A stretch of DNA of 10,035 nucleotides from Emticicia sp043780375 (GTDB lineage Bacteria > Bacteroidota > Bacteroidia > Cytophagales > Spirosomataceae), in NCBI RefSeq assembly GCF_043780375.1, contig NZ_JAYWCU010000219.1:1-10035 (forward strand), in the 5' to 3' direction. Below, piece by piece: positions 1 to 8,143 of the stretch (the first letter of the stretch is position 1; the number at the start of each line of letters is the position of its first letter). The position numbers and the translations under genes are program-made. A model generated the notes under the pieces. The model was not told where the DNA came from, did not search any database, and was given only the letters and a program-made list of their open reading frames with translations.

Positions 1-1
1 T

Positions 2-115
2 TTGGTGATGCTCGGCATTCCGAGAGCAACTGCCGAGAAAAGTATTGATGTGATTCTGAAACGTGAGGGAAATGAGATTACAGTTGAGCAACTCATAAAG
101 TTTGCCTTACGTTAG
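2..115 (+). CDS. ruvA: Holliday junction branch-migration protein RuvA, C-terminal end (5'-truncated by window)
   Basis: The window opens inside a reading frame whose last 37 residues contain LGIPRATAEKSIDVILKR followed by TVEQLIKFALR and a TAG stop. This matches the small three-helix C-terminal domain III of RuvA, where a leucine-glycine turn precedes an alanine-rich helix and the protein ends in a helix of the type LI+xAL. Domain III contacts the RuvB motor and regulates branch migration; the tetrameric DNA-binding part of RuvA lies upstream of the window. From family knowledge, RuvAB moves Holliday junctions during recombination and repair in the cytoplasm. In Bacteroidota I recall ruvA lying directly before sprA, which supports the call. 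Only the last fifth or so of the protein is visible, so the assignment rests on a short match plus context. Confidence 0.82.
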   Translation: MVMLGIPRATAEKSIDVILKREGNEITVEQLIKFALR

Positions 116-261
116 TTCATTTAGATTAATTCTTGAAAACGCCAATCCTGAAAATCTCTAAATCTTACAAATCCTGTTTATTTTTATTTGCTTAATAGAC
201 TATTGGCAAGGTTTTAGTCGTTTAAGGTTTATAATCCTATTTGATATTTCTACAAAACTGT
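116..261 (+). promoter_or_regulatory. ruvA-sprA intergenic region, presumed 5' region of sprA
   Basis: This 146-base gap is strongly AT-rich and holds no intrinsic terminator that I can see, so read-through from ruvA into sprA is possible. The Bacteroidota sigma factor prefers a -7 box TAnnTTTG with a TTG near -33. The closest match is TTTATTTG at 183-190, one mismatch, but no TTG sits at the right distance, so I do not call a promoter. AATCCT occurs three times (starting at 144, 170 and 233). AAAACGCCAAT (136-146) can pair with ATTGGCAAGGTTTT (202-215) apart from a three-base bulge. Both could be chance in such sequence. Confidence 0.25.
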
Positions 262-3200
262 ATGTTCAGACAGCTATTAAAACTAAATTGTGTTACTATA
301 ACTATACTTTTTTGGGCTTTTTGCTTTATAAATTCCTCATTAGGGCAAAACCGTAAAAAGAGTATAACTACTGTTGAAAAAGCTAACTCAGACTCCCTTA
401 CGATACCTGAGAAAGATACTGTTATTGTTAAAACTGGCACAAAACCTTCTTATCGTTGGCAAGACCGCTACCTCAACCGCTATTCGGCTAGAGTGCCACA
501 ATCGCCATTTTATTTGAAAGACCCAAAAAATATTTCAAATGATTTCAAGATTTCTCCCGATACAAAAGAAATTTCGATAACCGAAAAAGTAGGTAAAAGC
601 ATTGATTACCGAGTTCCACAATCTTTAACTTTCAACGAGTATTCGAGTATTCAAAATGCTGCTATTCGCAAAAGCATTCTACGAGATTACGAAAATCTGC
701 AAGATGGAAAAAGTGCAACCAGCGGACGAGGATTAAGACCATTATTAGAGAAAAATCCAATTGTAGATAGAATTTTTGGTGGAAATCTGATTGATTTAAA
801 GCCAAATGGTTTTGTAACGCTCGATTTTCAATTGATTAAACAATTTATTGATAATCCATTTTTGCCGCTCATTCAGCGAAAACAAACGCTTTTCAATTTT
901 AATGAACAAATCAATATCAACTTCAATGGTAAGATTGGCGAGAAAATGGGCATTTTGACTAATCTTGATACCAAAGCAGCTTTTAATTTTGAAAACCAAC
1001 TTAAACTAAATTTCAAAAACCAACCCGAAGATATTTTACAAAAAGTTGAGGCAGGAAATGTAAGTATGCCCGTAAAAAGTCAGTTGATTCCTGGCGTACA
1101 AAATTTATTTGGTGTAAAAGCTGGTTTTAGGTTAGGAAAACTTGATGTTACGGCTGTGCTTGCTCAACAACGTTCAAAAACCGAATCAATCGTTTTAAAT
1201 AATGGCACACAAAGCCGAGCTTTTGAAATCCGTGTTGATAATTATGACGAAAACCGTCACTTCTTTTTAGCCCAGTTTTTTAGAGGCAATTACGAAAAAT
1301 CGCTGAGAAACTTGCCTTTGGTACTTTCGGGCGTTCGAATTACTCGTTTGGAAGTTTATGTTACCAATCGCACCAATAATATCGAATCAATGCGAAATTT
1401 GGTCGCATTTTCGGATATTGGTGATAAAAAAATAACTGACGACCAATATAGCCCCGTTGATAACAAAGCAACGACACTTTACGACCAATTAAATAATAAT
1501 CCTGCTTTTAGAAAAATCGATACTACAACATCTTCGCTGGCAGCATTAGGTTTGAAAAAGGGAATTGACTACGAAATCTTGCGTGGAGCAAAACGCTTAA
1601 CCGAAAGAGAATTTAAGTTTAACCAAGAATTAGGTTATATTTCATTGGTAACACCATTACGAAATGACGAAATTTTGGGCGTTGCTTACGAATATACTTA
1701 TAATGGTAGGGCTTTTAAAGTGGGAGAACTGACCGAAGATTATTCGGCCCGCCGAGAGGACGAAGTAATTATGTTGAAACTCATCAAGTCTTCTACGATT
1801 CGTAACCGAACCAATAGCCCAATGTGGGATTTGATGATGAAGAACGTTTATTCATTGGGTGTTTCGGGTATCGGGAAACAGGGTTTTCAACTAAGAGTTA
1901 TTTATAAAGACGATAAGACTGGTATTGACAACCCAAACCTACAAGAAGGTCGAAAACTACAAAACATTCCTTTGATTCGACTTTTGGGACTTGATAAATT
2001 AAATCCAAACAATGACCCACAACCCGAAGGCGATGGAAACTTCGACTTTGTAGAAGATGTAACAATTGATACCAAAATGGGGAAATTGATTTTCCCTGTA
2101 CTTGAACCATTTGGTACAACTTTGAATAAACTTTTTGATACTGACGAACAAATTTTGAGAGAAAAATACGTTTTCAATGAGCTTTATCGCAGTACAATGA
2201 CAGATGCTCAACAAGTTACGACAAAAAATAAGTTTTTTATTAGAGGAAGTTTACAAGCTAGTAGTGCCTCCGAAATAGCTTTGCCTTTGGGAGCTTCAGG
2301 GCAATCGGTCAGGATATTTGCAGGAGGTGTACAATTACAAGAAGGCATCGATTATACAATCGAACCACAGTTAGGCAGAATAAAAATTATCAATATGAGC
2401 GTGCTGAACTCAGCACGACAAATCAGAATTGAATGGGAAAAACCTGACTTGTTTAATACCCAAATCAGATTTATGACTGGTGCAAGATTTGATTATAACC
2501 TCAACAAAGATATTCATTTGGGAGCAACTTTCATGTCGCTGCGAGAAAGTACCCCTGGATTTATGACCCGTACAGCTATTGGTCAAGAGCCTGTCAATAA
2601 TTCGATTATAGGTTTTGATATAAATTACCAAAAAGATGCCAGATTTCTTACTCGATTCTTAGATGCTTTGCCTTTGATTCAGACCAAAGAAATGTCTTCG
2701 ATTCAGTTTACTGCCGAATACGCCAAATTATTTCCATCGGTCAATAATAAACGCATCGGCGGAAATGCCATGATTGATGATTTTGAAGCAACCCGAAACA
2801 TCAATGATTTAACTCGTCAGCCAACTCGTTGGCGGCCTGCCTCAACACCCGAAAAATTTCAAGGAAGTTCAACTGGCTATGATTATCACTATAAAAGAGG
2901 AAAAATTGCCGTTTATACTGTTGACCAAAGTACCTATTTTGCGGGTGGTTTTGGTGGCACTGGCACAGGACTTCCGCAAAGCGTAAGCGATGCGGCAAAT
3001 AATAATCTTTACGAAAAAGCTTTCTCGCCTACTCAAATATTTACGGGTAGATCGTTGCCTTCCTTCAATAATTCGATCCCTCTTAATATTCTTGATGTTT
3101 CTTATTTTCCGTCGGAAAGAGGTATGTACAATTATAATGTTAACCTTGATGCTGATGGTTATTTGCCCAATCCAAAACAAAATTTTGGGTCGGTCATGCG

Positions 3201-6200
3201 TGGAATTACTGCCGACAATGATTTTGATAATGCCAATACCGAATATTTAACATTTTGGATGCTCGACCCATTTAAAGATATTGTGCGTGATGGCTCACCA
3301 AATGGCAACAAAAAAAATACAACTGGTGGAAAATTGATGTTTCAATTAGGCGATATTTCCGAAGATTTTATTCCTGACAGTAGAAATAACTTTGAAAATG
3401 GACTTTTGCCCAATGGCGGAGCCTCATCGCAACCCGTAAATACTCGTTGGGGAAAAGCACCAACAGTTCAGTTTATGACCGATGCTTTTGATAACCAAAA
3501 TGGCTCACGTGAAAAACAAGACGTTGGTCTAGATGGCTTAAATGATAGTGAAGAAACAACTTATCCGCACATTCAAAAATACTTGTCGGATATTAAAAAC
3601 AAGGTAAAACCTGCTGTTTTTGAGCAAATTGCTAAAGACCCATCGGGTGATGACTTTAAGTTTTTTATTGATGCCGATTATGATGCTCAAAACAAAGGCT
3701 TGTTAGAGCGTTTCAAAAATTATTTAGGTACAGAAAATAACTCTCCGCAAAGTAATGCTACCTCAACTGATGGAGCAACTCCAGCCAACTCGGTAACACC
3801 AGACAAAGAAGATATCAATGCTGACAATACAATCAATGATGTTGAAAATTTTTATGAATATGAAATAAATCTTCAACCTAACCGATTGGATGTTGGCAAT
3901 GGGTTTATTGTTGATAAAGTTACAATTCCTGGCACAGAGGCAACGTGGTATTTGTTCAGAGTGCCTGTGAAGCAATTTACACGCAAGCTTGGTGATATTA
4001 ACGGCTTCAAGTCTATTCGTTTTATGCGAATGTTGCTGACTGATTTTGAGCAGCCAGTTGTACTTCGTTTTGCATCTCTGCAATTGGAGTCGAACCAATA
4101 CCGTGTTTATGACAAAAATCTAAGCAGAGCAGGCCTCACCGAAATTCCTGAGCCTTATGATGCAAAGTTCAAAGTTGGCGTGGTAAGTATTGAAGAAAAT
4201 GGTTGTGCCGATGATGGTCAGAACTGTAATGTAAAAAATGGTAAAACGCCTTACGTTGTTCCTCCAGGATTTATTAGAGATAGAGATGTTACGCAGCAAC
4301 AGTTCAACATCGTTTTCAACGAGCAGTCGGTTTCTTTGGGCGTAACCAATCTTCGTGATGGCGATTCTCGTGCCGTTTTCCGTAATACACGTATAGATAT
4401 GGTCAATTATAAACGCCTAAAAATGTTTATTCATGCCGAAAGTGAAGGAAGTGACCAAAAAAGCGTTGGTGGAGCATTTATCAGAATCGGAACTGATTTG
4501 ATTGAAAACTACTACGAAATTGAAGTTCCACAATTAAAAGTAACGCCAAACGGCTCATTGACTGACACTGAAATTTGGCCAGAAGAAAATGCCATTGATG
4601 TTGCCTTACAAGAATTAATTGCCTTGAAAGGTGAACGAAATCGAGTAGCAAAAAATGTTTCCGTTCCTTATACCAAGCCAACTGAAGATGGAAAATTCAA
4701 TATTTCAGTACTTGGAAATCCAGATTTGAGCACGATACTTACCATAATGTTGGGCGTTAGAAATCCCAAATCGGCAGATGAGCAAGCTAATTCATTTTTA
4801 GTTTGGATGAACGAACTTCGAGCATTCGGTTTCGACCAAACTTCTGGAGATGCGGCATTGTTGGCAGCAAATATCAAATTGGCAGATTTAGCAACCGTCA
4901 CCATCAATGGAAACTTGAAGACTTATGGTTTTGGAGGAGTACAAGATAAAATTTCAGAACGTGCAAGAGAAACAGGAAAAGGCATCGGCATTGCTTCAAA
5001 TATTGAGTTAGATAAATTATTTCCTGAAAAATGGGGTTTAAAAATTCCGTTTTTCATCAACTTTGACAAACAAATTGTTACGCCACATTTCAATCCTCTT
5101 GACCCAGATATGCCTTTAGAGATTGCTCTAAGCAATATTTCTGACCAAACCGAGCGTGAAAGATATCGAAGATTAGTAGTAGATGAAAATACCCGAAGAG
5201 GCTTTAATTTTTCAAATGTTAGAAAAATAAAAACCAAAGAAGGTGCAAAATCTCATGCGTATGACATTGAAAATTTCTCGTTTACGTATGCACAAAACAA
5301 CATAAGTAGAAGCAATATATTAATTGACCAATATGCTCTAAATCAATACAGAGGTGGTTTTACGTACCAATATCAACCAAAGCAAATTAACTGGGAGCCT
5401 TTCAAAAACAATAAAAGTTTAGACCGCCCATTTTTATATTGGTTGAAAGATTTAAATTTATCGCCATTGCCAACTGTAGTAGCTTTCCGTACAGATTTTG
5501 ATAGAAATTTCGCTAAAACTCAGTTAAGAAATTCAGATTTAACAACCAGCGGCATTATTCCTACTTTTGAAAAATATTTCTTAATGAATCGAACCTACGA
5601 TTTACAATGGAATTTAACTAAAAGTATTTTATTGAATTATGCCGCTTCAATGAATGCCATTGTTGATGAACCGACTGGCGATTTGAATACACAAAAGAAA
5701 ATCGATTCGCTTTATAACAATTTAGTACGATTTGGTCGAGCAAAAAACTTCAGTCAAGATATGCGGGTTACTTATCGTTTACCATTAGATAAGTTTTTCT
5801 TGCTTGATTGGATGACTGCCGATGCAAAATACAATGCTAATTTCAACTATCAAGCAGCAGCATATAATATAAAAGATGAGCTTGATGTACCATTCGGAAA
5901 TACTGTTAGAAATGGTCGTGAGCGTGGCGTAAGAGGCAAGATTGATTTTGTAAAACTCTATAACAAAGCCAAATACCTGCGTTTTGCCAATAGTCCAAAT
6001 CCTGAAAGAAAGCGTTTTACGAGAAATCCGAGTGATGATGAAATTATTGAAGTCTTGCCCAGCAATTTTGCAAAGGCTTTTACTCGACTATTACTGAGTG
6101 TGCGAGGAATTGACTATGATTATTCGTTAATCGAAACTACCATTTTGCCAGGCTTCACGCCTACCCCAAGATTTTTTGGTTTAAGCGACGAATTTGGCAA

Positions 6201-7476
6201 TAGCGATGCTCGAAATTTTGTAATTGGCTCTCAAGACCATGAATTTCAAAAATTAGCGGCAAGTAATGGTTGGCTTTCAAAAACTACCACGCAAACACAA
6301 CCATTCACACAAACTGCTCAAAGGAAATTCAGTTTCCGAACAACCATTGAGCCAGCAAAAGATTTCAGAATACAAATCAGTGGTAATATGAGTCGTGGCG
6401 ATACTTATCAAGAGTATTTTATTGCCAATCCAGATGGTTCATATAGTAGTTCAAGTCCTGTTAGAAATGGAAATTTTGGTATGTCATTTTGGGCATTCCG
6501 TACAGCGTTTAACCGAATGTCAAAAGCTGATGTGAAAAACAATTATCATTATGATGTTTTTGAAAACATGATAAAATTGAGAGATAATATTTATGAAAAT
6601 TATAAATTAAATGGAGAATCGAAATATGATAAAAACTCACAAGACATATTGATTCCAGCATTTTTTGCTGCTTATAGCGGAAAAGAATCAAGAGCAAAAA
6701 TAGGCTTAAATCCATTTAATCCCAACAACAGAAAAATTAATCTTCCACTACCAAACTGGCGAATTGATTATTCAGGATTGGCAAGTTTAGAGTTTTTCAA
6801 AAAGATTTTCAGCTCAATTTCTATTCAACATAGTTATACTTCTAATTTCAATGTTGGTAATTTTACTTCGTCATTAGAATATAATAACATCAATACACGA
6901 ATTGATTTAACTCAAAGAGGCTATCCGCTTCCATCTGACAATGTTTTGAATAGCTTGAGCCAATATATTCCAGTTTATATTATGAGTACCATTACTTTGG
7001 AAGAAAAATTTGCTCCTTTCATTGGTATTCAGTTTGTTACGAAAAGTAAAATTTCAGGAAAATTTGAATACAATAAAGAGCGTCGGGCTTCGCTAAACCT
7101 TGCCAACTCACAAGTGGCAGAATATTCGAGTGATGATTTTGTGTTCAATTTTGGATTCAAAAAAAACAATGTAAAATTGCCTTTGAGAGGGCGTGATGGT
7201 AAAGTAATAACACTCAAAAATGATTTGAATTTGCAGTTTAATTTCACCATTAGAGATATTAAGGCAATTCAAAGACGTTTGGACGGCGACCCCCAACCAA
7301 CGCAAGGAAATTATAATTTGCAATTAGGCCCTCGCATTTCGTATCAAGTAAACAAGCGAGTAATTATGAATTTTTATATTGACCACTTAGTAAACACCCC
7401 TTTTGTAACCAATTTTTCTTTTCCAAGAAAAACCACAACAGGTGGCTTGAATGTAAGATTTGCGTTGTCGGATTAA
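262..7476 (+). CDS. sprA: SprA/Sov, type IX secretion system outer-membrane translocon
   Basis: SprA forms the giant outer-membrane beta-barrel through which T9SS cargo (enzymes, adhesins, gliding proteins) leaves the periplasm; in Flavobacterium johnsoniae it is a 36-strand barrel gated by PorV and a plug protein. The product here is about 2,404 residues, matching the usual size of roughly 2,400. ATG 262 is chosen over an in-frame TTG at 241 because it gives a clean signal peptide: basic MFRQLLK, a hydrophobic core at residues 10-23, and likely cleavage after SSLG (residue 28). Family-typical segments follow in order: DRIFGG/LKPNGFVTLDF near the N-terminus, two GIDY...LG motifs (residues 434 and 695), MIDDFEATR (837-845) then W857 and ASTP, the NDFDNANTEYLTFWMLDPF block (986-1004), an acidic segment around 1087-1195, and a beta-rich tail ending GGLNVRFALSD. 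The gene is intact. Mature SprA has only two cysteines (1315 and 1322). Whether this organism glides cannot be told from sprA alone. Confidence 0.97.
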   Translation: MFRQLLKLNCVTITILFWAFCFINSSLGQNRKKSITTVEKANSDSLTIPEKDTVIVKTGTKPSYRWQDRYLNRYSARVPQSPFYLKDPKNISNDFKISPDTKEISITEKVGKSIDYRVPQSLTFNEYSSIQNAAIRKSILRDYENLQDGKSATSGRGLRPLLEKNPIVDRIFGGNLIDLKPNGFVTLDFQLIKQFIDNPFLPLIQRKQTLFNFNEQININFNGKIGEKMGILTNLDTKAAFNFENQLKLNFKNQPEDILQKVEAGNVSMPVKSQLIPGVQNLFGVKAGFRLGKLDVTAVLAQQRSKTESIVLNNGTQSRAFEIRVDNYDENRHFFLAQFFRGNYEKSLRNLPLVLSGVRITRLEVYVTNRTNNIESMRNLVAFSDIGDKKITDDQYSPVDNKATTLYDQLNNNPAFRKIDTTTSSLAALGLKKGIDYEILRGAKRLTEREFKFNQELGYISLVTPLRNDEILGVAYEYTYNGRAFKVGELTEDYSARREDEVIMLKLIKSSTIRNRTNSPMWDLMMKNVYSLGVSGIGKQGFQLRVIYKDDKTGIDNPNLQEGRKLQNIPLIRLLGLDKLNPNNDPQPEGDGNFDFVEDVTIDTKMGKLIFPVLEPFGTTLNKLFDTDEQILREKYVFNELYRSTMTDAQQVTTKNKFFIRGSLQASSASEIALPLGASGQSVRIFAGGVQLQEGIDYTIEPQLGRIKIINMSVLNSARQIRIEWEKPDLFNTQIRFMTGARFDYNLNKDIHLGATFMSLRESTPGFMTRTAIGQEPVNNSIIGFDINYQKDARFLTRFLDALPLIQTKEMSSIQFTAEYAKLFPSVNNKRIGGNAMIDDFEATRNINDLTRQPTRWRPASTPEKFQGSSTGYDYHYKRGKIAVYTVDQSTYFAGGFGGTGTGLPQSVSDAANNNLYEKAFSPTQIFTGRSLPSFNNSIPLNILDVSYFPSERGMYNYNVNLDADGYLPNPKQNFGSVMRGITADNDFDNANTEYLTFWMLDPFKDIVRDGSPNGNKKNTTGGKLMFQLGDISEDFIPDSRNNFENGLLPNGGASSQPVNTRWGKAPTVQFMTDAFDNQNGSREKQDVGLDGLNDSEETTYPHIQKYLSDIKNKVKPAVFEQIAKDPSGDDFKFFIDADYDAQNKGLLERFKNYLGTENNSPQSNATSTDGATPANSVTPDKEDINADNTINDVENFYEYEINLQPNRLDVGNGFIVDKVTIPGTEATWYLFRVPVKQFTRKLGDINGFKSIRFMRMLLTDFEQPVVLRFASLQLESNQYRVYDKNLSRAGLTEIPEPYDAKFKVGVVSIEENGCADDGQNCNVKNGKTPYVVPPGFIRDRDVTQQQFNIVFNEQSVSLGVTNLRDGDSRAVFRNTRIDMVNYKRLKMFIHAESEGSDQKSVGGAFIRIGTDLIENYYEIEVPQLKVTPNGSLTDTEIWPEENAIDVALQELIALKGERNRVAKNVSVPYTKPTEDGKFNISVLGNPDLSTILTIMLGVRNPKSADEQANSFLVWMNELRAFGFDQTSGDAALLAANIKLADLATVTINGNLKTYGFGGVQDKISERARETGKGIGIASNIELDKLFPEKWGLKIPFFINFDKQIVTPHFNPLDPDMPLEIALSNISDQTERERYRRLVVDENTRRGFNFSNVRKIKTKEGAKSHAYDIENFSFTYAQNNISRSNILIDQYALNQYRGGFTYQYQPKQINWEPFKNNKSLDRPFLYWLKDLNLSPLPTVVAFRTDFDRNFAKTQLRNSDLTTSGIIPTFEKYFLMNRTYDLQWNLTKSILLNYAASMNAIVDEPTGDLNTQKKIDSLYNNLVRFGRAKNFSQDMRVTYRLPLDKFFLLDWMTADAKYNANFNYQAAAYNIKDELDVPFGNTVRNGRERGVRGKIDFVKLYNKAKYLRFANSPNPERKRFTRNPSDDEIIEVLPSNFAKAFTRLLLSVRGIDYDYSLIETTILPGFTPTPRFFGLSDEFGNSDARNFVIGSQDHEFQKLAASNGWLSKTTTQTQPFTQTAQRKFSFRTTIEPAKDFRIQISGNMSRGDTYQEYFIANPDGSYSSSSPVRNGNFGMSFWAFRTAFNRMSKADVKNNYHYDVFENMIKLRDNIYENYKLNGESKYDKNSQDILIPAFFAAYSGKESRAKIGLNPFNPNNRKINLPLPNWRIDYSGLASLEFFKKIFSSISIQHSYTSNFNVGNFTSSLEYNNINTRIDLTQRGYPLPSDNVLNSLSQYIPVYIMSTITLEEKFAPFIGIQFVTKSKISGKFEYNKERRASLNLANSQVAEYSSDDFVFNFGFKKNNVKLPLRGRDGKVITLKNDLNLQFNFTIRDIKAIQRRLDGDPQPTQGNYNLQLGPRISYQVNKRVIMNFYIDHLVNTPFVTNFSFPRKTTTGGLNVRFALSD

Positions 7477-7530
7477 AACCTTAGTAAAACTTTTTAACCT
7501 ACAATTTTTTCAATTTCCCAACATTTCTCT

Positions 7531-7538
7531 TAACTTGC
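7531..7538 (+). promoter_or_regulatory. possible weak -7 promoter element upstream of gcvH
   Basis: TAACTTGCA, about 30 bases before the gcvH start, resembles the Bacteroidota -7 consensus TAnnTTTG followed by CA, with one T missing. No clear TTTG is present at the -33 position, where only T-rich sequence is found. It may give gcvH its own transcript separate from sprA, but the match is imperfect. Confidence 0.22.
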
Positions 7539-7567
7539 AGCAAATTAAATAAAACACTACATCAACA

Positions 7568-7945
7568 ATGAATTTTCCTGCTGACTTACGTTATACAAGC
7601 GAACATGAATGGGTAAAAATGACTGAGGGTAATATCGCACTCGTTGGAATTACAGATTTTGCTCAAGGCGAATTAGGTGATATTGTATTTGTAGAGATAG
7701 AAACCGTTGGACAAAGTTTTGCTGCTAATGAAATTTTTGGTTCAGTTGAGGCAGTAAAAACCGTTTCTGATTTATTTATGCCTATTGCAGGGAAGATTTT
7801 AGAAGTAAATCCAGCATTACAAAACTCTCCTGAATTAGTAAATAACGACCCTTATGGAGAAGGTTGGATGATTAAAATGGAGATTTCAAATCCTTCTGAA
7901 TTTGCCGCATTGATGGATGCTGAATCATATCAAAATACTATTTAA
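7568..7945 (+). CDS. gcvH: Glycine cleavage system H protein (lipoyl carrier)
   Basis: The H protein carries the aminomethyl intermediate on a lipoyl-lysine arm between the P, T and L proteins of the cytoplasmic glycine cleavage complex, which converts glycine to CO2, ammonia and methylene-tetrahydrofolate. The 125-residue product is full length. It begins with the family N-terminus YTSEHEWV (residues 9-16), has VGITDFAQGELGDIVFVE (26-43), and carries the lipoylation site GSVEAVKTVSD (58-68) with the modified lysine at K64. It ends with the NDPYGEGWMIKME segment (93-105) that closes the lipoyl fold. The ATG at 7568 puts the N-terminus where the family expects it. The gene follows sprA by 91 bases and precedes a terminator. 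H protein can also be a donor in lipoate relay, but nothing here shows that. Confidence 0.97.
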   Translation: MNFPADLRYTSEHEWVKMTEGNIALVGITDFAQGELGDIVFVEIETVGQSFAANEIFGSVEAVKTVSDLFMPIAGKILEVNPALQNSPELVNNDPYGEGWMIKMEISNPSEFAALMDAESYQNTI

Positions 7946-8025
7946 AAAAGTCGATTGTCTAAGGCATTTATACAAATGACTACTTTAACAAAGTAAAAAA
8001 AATGATTGTAATTCAATAACATATT

Positions 8026-8057
8026 AAAAAAATGCCCCTTACAAGGGCATTTTTTTT
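8026..8057 (+). terminator. Intrinsic terminator after gcvH (potentially bidirectional)
   Basis: Seven A's and TGCCC are followed by a seven-base loop (CTTACAA), then GGGCA and eight T's. This gives a five-pair stem with three G-C pairs, extended by up to seven A-T pairs, ending in a U-tract. The A-tract on the 5' side makes the structure nearly symmetric, so it could also work on the other strand, although no minus-strand gene is present here. It separates the sprA-gcvH block from the downstream genes. Confidence 0.9.
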
Positions 8058-8084
8058 GCAAAATATTATTATAATCGTTTTTAA

Positions 8085-8138
8085 ATGAAAGAAATAAGTA
8101 TCTATTCTATGGTCTGTCGTCAATTGAGTATCGACTAA
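8085..8138 (+). other. 17-codon micro-ORF just upstream of the pyrC-like gene
   Basis: ATG at 8085 opens a frame encoding MKEISIYSMVCRQLSID that ends at TAA 8136-8138, five bases before the downstream ATG. It could be a short leader ORF whose translation delivers ribosomes to the next start. It has no run of a single regulatory amino acid and no obvious attenuator structure follows it, so it may be a chance ORF in the leader of the downstream gene. Confidence 0.15.
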
Positions 8139-8143
8139 AAAAA

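Noticed and set aside
241..261. TTG at 241 as an alternative start of sprA, adding seven residues.
   Set aside because: ATG at 262 gives a standard signal peptide (basic start, then hydrophobic core); the extension places uncharged, cysteine-containing residues ahead of it with no benefit.
2401..2416. Perfect 7-base inverted repeat GTGCTGA-AC-TCAGCAC inside sprA.
   Set aside because: It encodes an ordinary stretch of SprA (VLNSA), has no T-run, and only a two-base loop; it is most simply a chance palindrome in coding sequence.
3763..4098. Antisense open frame of 111 codons opposite sprA.
   Set aside because: It is a shadow of the sprA reading frame with no recognisable domain and no independent start context.
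7981..7995. Hairpin TACTTT-AAC-AAAGTA upstream of the terminator.
   Set aside because: It has a weak AT-rich stem, is followed by A's and not T's on the + strand, and no minus-strand gene ends here; the nearby GC stem is the convincing terminator.
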